Counted from the stretch's first letter, positions 32,296-41,888 are shown. The stretch is DNA of 59,180 bases from a bacterium (GCA_026224825.1 JAMFRO010000027.1:1-59180); one strand, 5' to 3'. Program-made: numbers and translations. Notes: generated by a model from the letters alone, not told the origin.

Positions 32296-32703
32296 CTAAC
32301 GCGGTAAGGCCGCGATAGGGGCGGGATTGAAGTACTCGCGAAAGAGGACGATCTTTTCACCGTGGAACCGGAATATACCGACCAGGCGATTGAAGGCCGT
32401 TTCCCCCAGCGCCGTTTCCACCTTGGTGGATATCTCCAGTACGGTCACGCCTGGCTCGCGGCTGGGATAGGCGTGGTCAAGTTGGTAGGTGATGCGGGCG
32501 ACTTTGCCGATCATCGTGTTTTGGAAGAACGCGATGACCTGGGGTGCGCCCGTGACGATGTGTCCGGCCCCTGCATAGGGTAGGTCGAGCACCGCGTCCG
32601 CGTCGAGATACGCGCTCGCCGCTTCGAAATCGAGCTGGCCCAGGGAAGCCAGGAATGCCATGGCGGATTGTGTTTCGGCGTCGTCACGCCCCGGTACTGG
32701 CAT
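32296..32703 (-). CDS. NTF2-like/SnoaL-type protein
   Basis: A 135-residue protein with the NTF2 pattern: N-terminal helices (TQSAMAFLASLGQLDFEAASAYLDADAVLDLPYAG), a second helix ending IAFFQNTMIGKV, and C-terminal strands with VGIFRFHGEKIVLFREYFNPAPI. The FREYFNP ending is common in limonene-epoxide-hydrolase/steroid-isomerase-like relatives. The reaction is unknown. It lies 3 bp downstream of an ABC exporter gene on the same strand and is probably its operon tail, so it may act on the exported compound or be a passenger. Confidence 0.7.
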   Translation of the reverse strand: MPVPGRDDAETQSAMAFLASLGQLDFEAASAYLDADAVLDLPYAGAGHIVTGAPQVIAFFQNTMIGKVARITYQLDHAYPSREPGVTVLEISTKVETALGETAFNRLVGIFRFHGEKIVLFREYFNPAPIAALPR

Positions 32704-32706
32704 CTC

Positions 32707-34527
32707 TTACGCGGCTTCGTCGAAGGACGAGAAATTGCGCTTGTAGAGGCTGGCGTAGAGGCCGTTATGCGCCAGCAGATGTTCGTGGTTGCCCTGTTCC
32801 AATATCTCGCCCTGGCGCAGCACGATGATGTCATCGGCATCGCGCACGGTGGCCAGACGGTGGGCGATGACGATGCTGGTGCGCCCGGCCTGCAGCACGC
32901 GCAGCGCCTGCTGGATCTGCGCCTCGACAAAACTGTCGATGCTGGCTGTGGCTTCGTCTAGGATGAGGATTTGCGGGTCGGCCACCAGGGCGCGGGCGAA
33001 GCTCAGGAGCTGGCGCTGGCCGATGGCGAGATTCTGCCCGCGCTGCTCCAGCATCGTGTCGTAGCCCAGCGGCAGGCGCGAGATGAACTCATGCGCCTGG
33101 GTAGCTTTCGCCGCAGCGATGATATCCTCACGGCTGGCCCAATCCGAGGAATAGCGGATATTCTCCAGCACCGTGCCGGTGAACAGAAACGGCTCCTGCA
33201 ACACGATGGCGATGTTGCGGCCGAGCGAGGCCAGGGTGACATCGCGCACGTTTTTGCCGCCGACCAGCACCTCGCCGGCATCGGCATCGTAAAAGCGGTG
33301 GATGAGGGCGGAGATGCTGGTTTTGCCCGAGCCGGTGGGGCCGACGAGTGCTGTGGTTTTACGTGCGGGCACCGTGAAGCTGAGATTGTTCAGCACAATC
33401 TGGCCGGGTTTGTAGCCGAAGGTGACGTTGCGGAATTCGATGGAGAAATCCTTCGTCTCAAGCGGCTCGGCGCCGGGTGCGTCCTCGATTTGCAAGGGCA
33501 CGTCTATGACTTCGAGAATCCGGTGGCTGGCGGCGGTGGCGCGTTGCAGCATGGTGTATTGCTGGCTCAGCGTGCGGATGGGGTCGAAGAAGCGCTGCAC
33601 GTAGAAGATGAACGCGACCATCACGCCGAGATCCATGGCCCGGTGCAGCACGAAATGCCCGCCCAGCAGCACCACGGCGGCCATGGCGAGGCCGGTGAGA
33701 ATATCGACCGTGGGCACCATGATCTGCGAGGTCCAGGACACATCCACCTGGGCCGCGAAATTCTCATTCGCCTTTACCGCGAAATCGGCCAGGTTGACGC
33801 GCTCGCGCCGGGAGCCCTGGACCACGCGCACGCCGCCGATGTTCTCCGCCAGCGCGCCGTTGACGATGGAGGAGGCATCGCGCGCCCGGCGGAATTTTAT
33901 CTTGGCCGCCGGTAGCCAGAGGGCGCGGATGAAGATCATCACCGGCAGCACGGTGAGGGTGACGAGGGCGAGGCGCCATTCCATGGCCAGCAGCACGAAA
34001 ATAATGCCGACCAGCAGCACCAGATCGCCGACCGCCTGGATCGAGGTTTCAAAAAACTCCTGCAGCGCGTTCACATCGCCCTGTAGCCGCGACATGATGC
34101 GCCCGACATGCGTCTTGTCCAGAAAGGTGAGTGCCACATCCTGCAGATGGGTGAACATCTCGCGGCGCATGTCGAAGATAACGCGCTGGGCGAGGCGGGC
34201 GGAGAGCACCTCCTGCGAATAGGAGGCCACCGCGTTGAAGAGGATGACACCGAGGAAAATGATGCCCACCGTGTCGATGGGCAGCGCGCCCGGCTTGTGC
34301 ACGGCGGCGTTGACGGCGGCGCGGATGACATAGGGGATGGCGAGCTGGGCCGCGACGAAGGTGAGCACCGCGCCGAAGGCGGCGAAGAAGGAGAGCTTAT
34401 AGGGTTTGACGAAGCCGGTGATGCGGTCCAGCACCGAAGCGTCGAACGGGGCATAGATCTCCTCGTCAACCTCGCCACCCTGGCCGCCACCGCCGCCCGG
34501 GCCGCCGCCCAATGCAAAACCACTCAT
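32707..34527 (-). CDS. ABC exporter half-transporter, consensus-Walker subunit (pair II)
   Basis: A 606-residue permease-ATPase: six-helix domain (about 35-325) and ATPase domain (about 365-600). Walker A is GPTGSGKT near 399, and Walker B LILILDEATASID near 524 carries the catalytic Glu. The ABC signature, however, is NLAIGQRQ rather than LSGGQ. Paired with the Asp-type partner upstream (34524), this gives a heterodimer with one active and one degenerate ATP site. The N-terminus is Gly-rich (GGGPGGGGGQGG) and cytosolic. Its ATG overlaps the partner's stop by 4 nt. It is clearly paralogous to the gene at 37342-39177. The substrate is unknown. Confidence 0.9.
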   Translation of the reverse strand: MSGFALGGGPGGGGGQGGEVDEEIYAPFDASVLDRITGFVKPYKLSFFAAFGAVLTFVAAQLAIPYVIRAAVNAAVHKPGALPIDTVGIIFLGVILFNAVASYSQEVLSARLAQRVIFDMRREMFTHLQDVALTFLDKTHVGRIMSRLQGDVNALQEFFETSIQAVGDLVLLVGIIFVLLAMEWRLALVTLTVLPVMIFIRALWLPAAKIKFRRARDASSIVNGALAENIGGVRVVQGSRRERVNLADFAVKANENFAAQVDVSWTSQIMVPTVDILTGLAMAAVVLLGGHFVLHRAMDLGVMVAFIFYVQRFFDPIRTLSQQYTMLQRATAASHRILEVIDVPLQIEDAPGAEPLETKDFSIEFRNVTFGYKPGQIVLNNLSFTVPARKTTALVGPTGSGKTSISALIHRFYDADAGEVLVGGKNVRDVTLASLGRNIAIVLQEPFLFTGTVLENIRYSSDWASREDIIAAAKATQAHEFISRLPLGYDTMLEQRGQNLAIGQRQLLSFARALVADPQILILDEATASIDSFVEAQIQQALRVLQAGRTSIVIAHRLATVRDADDIIVLRQGEILEQGNHEHLLAHNGLYASLYKRNFSSFDEAA

Positions 34528-36422
34528 GCCGCTTCTCCTGCCACGCTCTGGCTCTGGGCGCGGTACAGTGCCGCGTAATAACCGCCGGCTGTGATCAGCC
34601 GCTCATGCGTGCCGCGCTCGATGATGCGGCCTGCCGCCAGCACGATGATTTCGTCCGCATGCAGCAGCGAGCCGAGGCGGTGCGAGATGATGATGGTGCT
34701 CTGCTTGCCGGTGGCGGCGCGCAGGGCATGGCGCAATTGATGCTCCGTCGCGGCATCAACAGCCGAAGTCGCGTCATCGAACACCACCACCGCCGGGTCC
34801 GGCACCATGCCGCGCGCGATGGAGAGGCGCTGGCGCTGCCCGCCGGAGAGCCCCATGCCGCGTTCGCCGATGCGCGTGGCGTAGGCGGCCGGCAGGCTGG
34901 CGGCGAAATCGTGGATCTGCGCGGTGCGCGCGGCGTCGATCAGCTCGTGGATCTCGGCCTCGGGATCGGCATAGGCGATGTTGTCGTCGATGCCGTCATC
35001 GAACAAGAACACATCCTGCTGCACCAGGCCCACGGCGTTGCGTAAGGAGTCGAGTGTCACCTCGCGCACATCCTGGCCGTCGATGGTGATGCGCCCGGCG
35101 CTGACATCGTAGAAACGCGGGATCAATTGCGCGAGGGTGGATTTGCCGGCACCCGACGGGCCGACGATGCCGAGGGTTTTGCCCGGGCGCACGGTGAAGG
35201 AAATATCCTCCAGCACGTTGTTGCCGCCGTCACTGCTGCCATCAAAAGAGAAGCTGACATTCTCGAAGCGCAGCACGCCTTCGTTCAAGCGCAGCGGCTG
35301 TGCGCCGGCGCTGTCGCGGATGTTGGGCACCATGTCGAGGATTTCGAACAGGCGTTTGCCGGAGGATACAGCGCGCGCCGAGGCATTCATGATCATGCCC
35401 ATCTGCCGCACCGGCTGCTGCAATATGGTCATCAGCGTGAGAAATTCCGTGAGCTCGCCGATGGTGAAACGATGCGCCTGCACCTCGCGCCCGCCGACCC
35501 ACACCACCAGCCCCATGGCCAGGAAATAGCTGGAATTGATGAACACCATGGAGGCGGAACGGATGAAGATGCGGCGGTTGGACAGGCGCAGGGCTTCGTC
35601 CCCGGCTTCGTCGAATTTGCTGATCTCGAAGTGTTTCGCGGCGAAGGCACGGACCACGCGCATGCCTTGCAGATTTTCTTCCATCACGCGCGTCAGCACG
35701 GACATTTTTTCCTGCAGCCGGGTCCAGGCCAGGCGCAGCAGCAGCCCCATGCGCCCGGCGCGCCAGACGGCGAAGGGCACGAAGCTCATGGCCAGCAGCG
35801 CCATCAGCGGGTTCTGCAGCACCAGCATGACCGTGCCGATGACGACCAGCAGCACCAGCGAAACCACGGCCTGCAAGGCGCTCTCGATAAACCCGCGCAC
35901 GCCCTCAAGATCGAGCATGCCGCGGGTGATGAGATCGCCCGAATGAATTCTGTCATGGAACGAAAAACCCAGCCGCTGCAGCTTCTCGAAGAACAGCAGC
36001 CGCAGATCGCGCCCAACGCCTTGCGCGATATACTGGCTCTGATAGCCCGCCACCATCTGCGCGAAGCCGCGCGCCGCGGCGACGGCCACCAGCAATGCGC
36101 CGATATACGCAAGCCTGGTCAGCACCGCCCCTTGCGGCGTGCCATCGGCATGGTGCAGCAGCGTGAGCGACTGGTCCACGGACCAGCCGAGCAGGCGCGG
36201 AATGGCGAGGTTGAACAAGGTTGCGGCGAGGCTGGTGCCGGCGGCCACGGCAAAGCGCCAGCGGTAGTGTATGGCGAAGCCCAGTACGCGGCCGAGAATG
36301 CGCGGGGCGCCCGCCAGGTTCAAAGCCGCTGTCAGATTTTCGGCCGGGAGATTTGCGGCCAGGAGGGGCGGGGCGGGGTCGGAGAGGCTTTGCTGGGTCA
36401 TTGCCGCGCTAAATACTGCCAT
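34524..36422 (-). CDS. ABC exporter half-transporter, degenerate-Walker B subunit (pair II)
   Basis: About 632 residues from ATG 36422 (or 625 from 36401). The six-helix domain is followed by an ATPase with Walker A GPSGAGKST, intact signature GMGLSGGQRQR and Walker B VVVFDDATSAVD, where Asp stands in the catalytic Glu position; the H-loop is IISHRL. This is the usual picture for the non-consensus half of heterodimeric exporters such as TM287/288 or LmrCD. The frame stays open to 36533, but that extension crosses the AT-rich promoter region and is unlikely to be coding. It is paralogous to the gene at 39174-40985 and coupled to 32707-34527. Confidence 0.9.
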   Translation of the reverse strand: MAVFSAAMTQQSLSDPAPPLLAANLPAENLTAALNLAGAPRILGRVLGFAIHYRWRFAVAAGTSLAATLFNLAIPRLLGWSVDQSLTLLHHADGTPQGAVLTRLAYIGALLVAVAAARGFAQMVAGYQSQYIAQGVGRDLRLLFFEKLQRLGFSFHDRIHSGDLITRGMLDLEGVRGFIESALQAVVSLVLLVVIGTVMLVLQNPLMALLAMSFVPFAVWRAGRMGLLLRLAWTRLQEKMSVLTRVMEENLQGMRVVRAFAAKHFEISKFDEAGDEALRLSNRRIFIRSASMVFINSSYFLAMGLVVWVGGREVQAHRFTIGELTEFLTLMTILQQPVRQMGMIMNASARAVSSGKRLFEILDMVPNIRDSAGAQPLRLNEGVLRFENVSFSFDGSSDGGNNVLEDISFTVRPGKTLGIVGPSGAGKSTLAQLIPRFYDVSAGRITIDGQDVREVTLDSLRNAVGLVQQDVFLFDDGIDDNIAYADPEAEIHELIDAARTAQIHDFAASLPAAYATRIGERGMGLSGGQRQRLSIARGMVPDPAVVVFDDATSAVDAATEHQLRHALRAATGKQSTIIISHRLGSLLHADEIIVLAAGRIIERGTHERLITAGGYYAALYRAQSQSVAGEAA

Positions 36423-36449
36423 AGTTGCCAGCAAATCAATCCATATATA

Positions 36450-36468
36450 GTTTATATAAATAATAAAC
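36450..36468. promoter_or_regulatory. AT-rich dyad in the exporter/methyltransferase divergent region
   Basis: GTTTAT (36450-36455) and ATAAAC (36463-36468) form a dyad with a 7-bp spacer in an AT-rich island (about 36425-36485) that stands out from its GC-rich surroundings. It lies between the divergent ABC exporter and methyltransferase starts and probably holds both promoters. Confidence 0.35.
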
Positions 36469-36547
36469 ATATTAACATGACAAAACCTGGGGTTCTTCTT
36501 CTCGTAACGGGTAAATGCGGCATAGTCTTCCACAAAAAGGGGTTTTT

Positions 36548-37330
36548 ATGGTGAAAACAGTTCCCGGCATCCATCGGAGCGCATCCCAGGGCTACACCGC
36601 CGCCGCCGAGACCTATGTTCGCGGGCGGCCCGATTATCCGCCGCAAGCGCTGCAATGGCTGCGGGAAACAATGGGGGCGGGCGCGGGCAAATCCGTGCTC
36701 GATCTGGGGGCCGGCACCGGCAAGTTTCTCCCCCTGCTGCGCGAGACCGGTGCCCGTTTGCTGGCGCTCGAACCCGTGGCGGAGATGCGCGCGCAGCTCC
36801 TGCGCACCAACCAGGATGTCGAGGTGCTTGCCGGAACGGCGGAGAGCATCCCGCTGCCGGATGCCTCGCTCGATGCCGTTGTCTGCGCCCAGGCATTCCA
36901 CTGGTTCGCCACCAAAGAGGCTTTGGCCGAAATCCGGCGCGTGCTGGTTCCCGGCGGTGTGCTGGGGCTGATCTGGAATGTCCGCGATGAAAGCATCCCC
37001 TGGGTCGCCGCCCTCTCGGCGATTACCAACCAGTTTGAGGCCGGTACGCCGCGCTACCGGAGCGGTGAATGGCGCCATGTTTTTCCGGCGGCGGGGTTTA
37101 CCGCCCTTGGCGAGCGCAACGCCCGCAACACCCATGTTGGCAGTGCTGAAAGCGTGATCGTCGAGCGTACACTCTCCGTGAGCTTTATCGCAGCCTTGCC
37201 CGACACGCAGCGGCTGGAGGTGGCACAGCGCGTCCGGGCGCTGATCGGCGGTACGGCTGAACTCGCTGGCGGGTCCGAGGTGGCTTTCCCCTATGAGACC
37301 AGCATGTTCGCTTACAAAAAGACAGGCTGA
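36548..37330 (+). CDS. Class I SAM-dependent methyltransferase
   Basis: A 260-residue methyltransferase of the Methyltransf_11 type. Motif I, VLDLGAGTGKFLPLL, binds SAM; LALEPVAEMRAQL supplies the acidic ribose ligand; AESIPLPDASLDAVVCAQAFHWF is motif IV and the following signature, and EIRRVLVPGGVLGLIWNVRDE is the post-IV helix. This sequence class often methylates small molecules, including quinones and tellurite- or sterol-like compounds, so the substrate is not predictable. ATG 36548 follows an AAAGGGG site. It lies between two ABC exporter pairs and converges on one of them with 11 bp between stops. Confidence 0.87.
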   Translation: MVKTVPGIHRSASQGYTAAAETYVRGRPDYPPQALQWLRETMGAGAGKSVLDLGAGTGKFLPLLRETGARLLALEPVAEMRAQLLRTNQDVEVLAGTAESIPLPDASLDAVVCAQAFHWFATKEALAEIRRVLVPGGVLGLIWNVRDESIPWVAALSAITNQFEAGTPRYRSGEWRHVFPAAGFTALGERNARNTHVGSAESVIVERTLSVSFIAALPDTQRLEVAQRVRALIGGTAELAGGSEVAFPYETSMFAYKKTG

Positions 37331-37341
37331 CTCGCGACGCG

Positions 37342-39177
37342 TTATTGCGCGGTCAGCAGGTCGTCGAAAGAGGTGCGTGAGCTGCGGTGCAGTTTGGCGT
37401 AGAGCCCGTTCTGGGCCAGGAGCTGGCCGTGGTCGCCGCGCTCCACGATGCGCCCGCCGTGCAGCACCAGGATGAGATCGGCATCGCGGATGGTGGCGAG
37501 GCGGTGGGCGATGACGACGCTGGTGCGGCCCTGGCGCAGCACGGCAAGCGCCTCCTGGATTTCCAGCTCGGTGAAACTGTCGATGCTCGCCGTGGCCTCG
37601 TCCAGAATGAGGATTTTCGGGTCCGCCACCAGCGCGCGGGCAAAACTGATCAACTGCCGCTGGCCGATGGAGAGATTGCGCCCGGCCTGGCCCAGCATGG
37701 TGTTGTAGCCATGCGGCAGATCCATGATGAAATCATGCGCCCGCACGGTGCGCGCCGCGGCGATGATCCGCTCATCCGTGGCAGCCGCCGTGTTGTAGCG
37801 GATATTCTCCATCACCGATGCTGAGAACAGGAACGGCTCCTGCAGCACCATGGCGATATTCTGGCCCAGGCTGTCCTGCGTTACATCCCGCACATTTACG
37901 CCGGCAATGCTGATCTCGCCGCTCCAGGCATCGTAGAACCGGTGCAGCAAGGCGGCGATGGAGCTTTTACCTGAGCCGGTGGGGCCGACCAGTGCGATTG
38001 TCTGGTTGGCGGCGACCTCGAAGCTGACGTTATGCAGCACTTGCCGGCCGGGGACGTAGCCGAAACTGACATCGCGGAAGCTGATCGCGCAGGGGGCTGC
38101 GGGCAGAGGCAGGGCATCTGGCTTGTCCTGCACGTCGATGCCGACGTCGAGGATTTCGAAAATGCGCTGTGCCGCCACGGCGGCGCGCGAGGCGATGGTG
38201 TATTGCATCGAGAGGCTGCGGATGGGATCGAAGAAGCGCTGCACGTAGAAGAAATACGCCACCATCTCGCCGGCGCCGAGTTTTCCATGCAGCACCGCGC
38301 CGGCGCTGGCCAGAATGACCGTGGCCATGGCGATGCCGGTTAAAATATCCACCGCCGGGACGATGGATTGGGCGGCGCGCGAGGAGCTCATCGCGGCCTG
38401 GAAATTATCCTCCGCCTTGCGCGCGTATTGGGTGAAGTTGTGGTCCTCGCGCCGGCTCTCCTGCACGGTGCGGATGCCGTTGATGTTTTCCGCCAGTGCG
38501 GCGTTCACGGTGGATGAGGCATCGCGCGCGCGGCGGAAGCGGCGTTGTGCCCAGGGCTGCCAGACCAGCCTGGCGATGAACAGCACCGGCAGCACCAGCA
38601 GGGTTATGGCGCCGATGCGCCAGTTCATCACCAGCAGCACGATGATGATGCCGAGCAGGAGCAGGACATCGCCCAGCGAGGAGATGGATTGTTCGAGAAA
38701 CTCTTGCAGCGTGCCGACATCACCTTGCAGACGCGACATCAGCCGCCCGGTTTGCGTGCGGTCCAGAAAGGAGAGCGAGACGCGCTGTAGATGCGCGAAC
38801 ATGGCGCTGCGCAGGTCCAGCACTACGCGCTGCGCGAGCTGGGTGGCGTGGTATTCCTGCAGATAGCCGAACAGCGCGTTGCTGCCGGCAAGCGCTATGA
38901 ACAGCAATATGCCGTGCGAGAGCGGCATGCTGGACTGGCCGATGGCGCTGTTCACCGCCTGGCGGATGGCCATGGGCAAAGCCACCTGGCCGAGGGTGGC
39001 GGCGATGATGGTGAGGCTGATGAGACATGCCCGGCGGCGGTACGGGCGCAGGTAAGCGAAGAACCGGCCGAGCCCCCGCTTCACCCCGCCCTTGGCGCCA
39101 GGCTTTTCGAAGATCCGCTCATCCTCATGCGTGGCTTGCCCCGCCAGCAGGTTGCGGCCGCCGTGTGACCCGCTCAT
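37342..39177 (-). CDS. ABC exporter half-transporter, consensus-Walker subunit (pair I)
   Basis: A 611-residue permease-ATPase. Walker A is GPTGSGKSS near residue 400, Walker B ILILDEATASID near 524 has the catalytic Glu, and the signature is the altered NLSIGQRQ. It has the same motif combination as 32707-34527, and the C-terminal stretch SFARALVADP...DEATASIDSF...IAHRLAT is almost the same in both, so the two loci arose by duplication. The transmembrane part (about 35-325) has six helices. Its ATG overlaps the partner's TGA by 4 nt. Confidence 0.9.
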   Translation of the reverse strand: MSGSHGGRNLLAGQATHEDERIFEKPGAKGGVKRGLGRFFAYLRPYRRRACLISLTIIAATLGQVALPMAIRQAVNSAIGQSSMPLSHGILLFIALAGSNALFGYLQEYHATQLAQRVVLDLRSAMFAHLQRVSLSFLDRTQTGRLMSRLQGDVGTLQEFLEQSISSLGDVLLLLGIIIVLLVMNWRIGAITLLVLPVLFIARLVWQPWAQRRFRRARDASSTVNAALAENINGIRTVQESRREDHNFTQYARKAEDNFQAAMSSSRAAQSIVPAVDILTGIAMATVILASAGAVLHGKLGAGEMVAYFFYVQRFFDPIRSLSMQYTIASRAAVAAQRIFEILDVGIDVQDKPDALPLPAAPCAISFRDVSFGYVPGRQVLHNVSFEVAANQTIALVGPTGSGKSSIAALLHRFYDAWSGEISIAGVNVRDVTQDSLGQNIAMVLQEPFLFSASVMENIRYNTAAATDERIIAAARTVRAHDFIMDLPHGYNTMLGQAGRNLSIGQRQLISFARALVADPKILILDEATASIDSFTELEIQEALAVLRQGRTSVVIAHRLATIRDADLILVLHGGRIVERGDHGQLLAQNGLYAKLHRSSRTSFDDLLTAQ

Positions 39178-40985
39178 GCCGCCCCCTGGTTCTGCAGGCG
39201 CCAGAGGTCCGCATACAGCCCCTGCCCTGCCAGCAAAGCCGCATGGGTGCCGCGTTCGGCGATGCGCCCCTGGTCCAGCACCAGAATTTCATCGGCATTG
39301 CGCAGCACGTTGAGCCGGTGCGCGATGACGATGATTGTTTTGCCTTGCAGTTTATGGTCCAGCGCGGCGCGCAATTCCACCTCCGTCGCGGCGTCGATGG
39401 CCGAACTTGAATCGTCGAAGATGATGATTTGCGGGTCGGCCAGCAGGCCACGGGCGATGGCCAGGCGCTGGCGCTGGCCGCCCGAGAGCCCGACGCCGCG
39501 CTCGCCGACGCGGCTTTGGTAATGCTGCGGCAACTGGGCGATATGCTCGTGAATTTGCGCCGTCTGCGCCGCGCCGAAAACCTCTTCCTCCTCGGTCAGC
39601 GGATCGGCATAGGCGATGTTGTCATGCACCGAGGTGTCGAACAGAAACACATCCTGCTGCACCAGCCCGACGGCTTCGCGCAGCGAGGCCAGAGTGAGGT
39701 CGCGGACATCGATACCACCCACGGTGATGCTGCCGGAACCGGCGTCGTAAAAGCGCGGGATGAGCTGGGCGATGGTGGATTTGCCGCTGCCCGGCGGGCC
39801 GGCGATGCCGAGCACCTGGCCGGGGGCAACGGTGAAGGAGATGTCCGAAAGCGCGTAGCGCCCAGGTGCCGCGGCAGGGTAGCGGAAGCTGACATCCGAG
39901 AATTGTAACGCCGCCGGGGCGTGCGGCAGGTCCACCGCGTCCGGCGCGTTCGCGATCACCGGGTCGAAATCCAGCACTTCGAACAGCCGTGCCCCGGCGG
40001 AGCTGGCGCGGGCGCCGGCGTTGACGATGAAGCCGATCTGCCGGAGCGGCGGCTGCAGCACGGTCATGAAGGTGAGCATTTCCGTGAGCGTGCCGATTGT
40101 GATGAGATGGTGGTGCACGCGCTGCCCGCCGACCAGCAGCACCAGCGCCATGGCGAGGTAATAGGCGAGGTTCATGGTGCGGACGGAGCGGCTGCGCTGG
40201 CTGATGCGCAAGGCCGAGAGACGCACGGCCTCAGCGGCGGCATGGTTGAACTTGGCCAGCTCATGCGCATGGGCGGCAAAGGCGCGCACCACCCGCATGC
40301 CGCGCAGGTTTTCCTCCATGCGGCGGGTGATGACGGCGTTGAGCGCCTGCACGCGCTGCCAGGTGATGCGCAGCGCCACCCCCATGCGCACGGCGCGCCA
40401 GGCGACGAAGGGCACGAAGCTGAGGGCGCAGAGCCCGGTGCGCCAATCCGCCGTGAGCAGGCCTGCCGTGCCGATGGCGACCAGTAGTGTGACGTTGATG
40501 GTGCGCAGGAAGCCGGTTTCGAGGAAGCCGCGCACGCCCTCGATGTCGAGCATGCCACGGGTGATGAGATCGCCGGAATGCACGGCATCGTGGAAGGAGA
40601 AGCTGAGGCGCTGCAATTTGGCGAAATAGGCCAGGCGCAGATCGGCACCGACGCGCTGCGCCAGATATTCCTGGATATAGCCCTGGTAGCCGGTGAGCAG
40701 ACCGCGCACCAGCGAGATGGTGACGACGATGAGGGCTGTGATTTTTAACGCGCGCTGTGCCCCGGCGGCCGGACCGGCAAGCAGCAGGGCATGCGCCTGA
40801 TCCACCGCGACGCCGAGAAAATGCGGTGTGAGCAGGTTGAGCATGGCCGAGCCCACGGTGACGGCGACCGCCACCGCCAGACGCAGCCGGTACGCCAGCA
40901 CATAGGCGTACAGCCGGCGCAGCACCTTCGGCCGGGCCTCGAAGCGTTTCTGGCCGGTTACATCCGTGAGCGGCGTTGCATCCAT
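39174..40985 (-). CDS. ABC exporter half-transporter, degenerate-Walker B subunit (pair I)
   Basis: A 603-residue permease-ATPase. Walker A is GPPGSGKST near residue 400, the signature GVGLSGGQRQR is intact, and Walker B reads IIIFDDSSSAID with Asp instead of the catalytic Glu. With the downstream 37342-39177 product it forms a heterodimer in which one composite site (partner's Walker A/B with this LSGGQ) is complete and the other is degenerate. It starts 10 bp after the dienelactone hydrolase stop, so the hydrolase and both transporter genes look like one operon. Confidence 0.9.
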   Translation of the reverse strand: MDATPLTDVTGQKRFEARPKVLRRLYAYVLAYRLRLAVAVAVTVGSAMLNLLTPHFLGVAVDQAHALLLAGPAAGAQRALKITALIVVTISLVRGLLTGYQGYIQEYLAQRVGADLRLAYFAKLQRLSFSFHDAVHSGDLITRGMLDIEGVRGFLETGFLRTINVTLLVAIGTAGLLTADWRTGLCALSFVPFVAWRAVRMGVALRITWQRVQALNAVITRRMEENLRGMRVVRAFAAHAHELAKFNHAAAEAVRLSALRISQRSRSVRTMNLAYYLAMALVLLVGGQRVHHHLITIGTLTEMLTFMTVLQPPLRQIGFIVNAGARASSAGARLFEVLDFDPVIANAPDAVDLPHAPAALQFSDVSFRYPAAAPGRYALSDISFTVAPGQVLGIAGPPGSGKSTIAQLIPRFYDAGSGSITVGGIDVRDLTLASLREAVGLVQQDVFLFDTSVHDNIAYADPLTEEEEVFGAAQTAQIHEHIAQLPQHYQSRVGERGVGLSGGQRQRLAIARGLLADPQIIIFDDSSSAIDAATEVELRAALDHKLQGKTIIVIAHRLNVLRNADEILVLDQGRIAERGTHAALLAGQGLYADLWRLQNQGAA

Positions 40986-40995
40986 GCGGCGCGGC

Positions 40996-41754
40996 TCAGC
41001 CGAGGGCGAGGCTGCTGTCGAACAACCTCAACAGGCTGCGCCAATGCCGCGCGGCGGCCTCGGCATTATAGGCCTGGCCGTCGGACACCGCGAAGCCGTG
41101 CCGGGCGCCGGTATAGGTCTCGCTGGTGGAATCCACACCGGCCGCGCTCAAGGCGGCATCCAGCCGTGCGATTGCCTCCGGCGGCATCGAGGCATCGGCA
41201 TCCGCATGGCCGAAATAGAGCCGCGCCTTGATCTCGGCGGCGCGCAGATGCGGGCTGTCCTCTGCGTCGGTTGCCAATCCGCCGCCGTGGAAGGAGGCAG
41301 CGGCGGCGATCCTGTCCGGGAAATCCGCTGCACCGCGCAGGGCGAAACCGCCGCTCATGCAATAGCCCACGATGCCGTATTGCCGGCCCCGGACGCGCTC
41401 ATGCGCATCCAGAAACGCCAGCAAGCCGGTGAGATCGTCGTGCCAGGCCGACGGCGTCAGCGCCGCCCGCAATGCAGCGCGGCGGGTTTTTGCGGCGTCG
41501 TCATTGGTGGACAGGGCTGGACCAATGGCAGAGGCGTGGCCGCCGCGATAATACAGATTGGGCAATAGCACGGTATAGCCATGCGCCGCGAGGTGCCGGC
41601 CCATCTCATCGAAAGCCGGGCGCGCGCCGCGAATATCCGTGAGCAGCAGCAGGCCGGGCCAGCTACCCGCCGCCGGGTGAAACAATTGGGCATCGATGAC
41701 GCCCGCCGCCGTGGCAATTTCAACGGCGGAACTCGTTACCTGTGCTTCACTCAT
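40996..41754 (-). CDS. Dienelactone hydrolase family protein
   Basis: A 252-residue alpha/beta hydrolase of the DLH family. The nucleophile is Cys in YGIVGYCMSGGFAL, the Asp lies in YFGHADADASMPPEAI and the His in ARHGFAVSD, the Cys-Asp-His triad of carboxymethylenebutenolidases. The N-terminus (GVIDAQLFHPAAGSWPGLLLLTDIRG) is standard. ATG 41754 with GGAGG upstream is preferred over a longer frame beginning at 41799. It precedes the ABC exporter genes in one operon; a detoxifying or ester-cleaving role linked to export is possible but unproven. Confidence 0.87.
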   Translation of the reverse strand: MSEAQVTSSAVEIATAAGVIDAQLFHPAAGSWPGLLLLTDIRGARPAFDEMGRHLAAHGYTVLLPNLYYRGGHASAIGPALSTNDDAAKTRRAALRAALTPSAWHDDLTGLLAFLDAHERVRGRQYGIVGYCMSGGFALRGAADFPDRIAAAASFHGGGLATDAEDSPHLRAAEIKARLYFGHADADASMPPEAIARLDAALSAAGVDSTSETYTGARHGFAVSDGQAYNAEAAARHWRSLLRLFDSSLALG

Positions 41755-41825
41755 TTTCTCGATCCTCCATGAACATGAGACTGAAACCTGCCGCCGCACC
41801 GGGGCTGAGAATGATCAGAAATCAA

Positions 41826-41848
41826 TGTTAACAACATAGACAATATGT
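41826..41848. promoter_or_regulatory. Overlapping palindromes between hydrolase and VOC genes
   Basis: TGTTAACA (41826-41833) is followed directly by ACATA-GACAA-TATGT (41834-41848). They lie in the AT-rich centre of the 134-bp divergent region between the dienelactone hydrolase (minus) and the VOC gene (plus), where both promoters must be. Confidence 0.35.
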
Positions 41849-41888
41849 GGATAGTAGCGGCATTAGAAATGCCACACGGAGAGAGACA

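Noticed and set aside
36423..36533. Extended N-terminus of the ABC exporter subunit up to 36533
   Set aside because: The added part crosses the AT-rich divergent promoter region and overlaps the methyltransferase leader; its composition differs from the rest and exporters of this type start near 36422.
41834..41843. ATAGACAA as a motif shared by the VOC promoter and the DszC-like operon promoter (near 54328-54335)
   Set aside because: An 8-mer match is expected about once by chance in a window of this size, and the surrounding bases do not agree.
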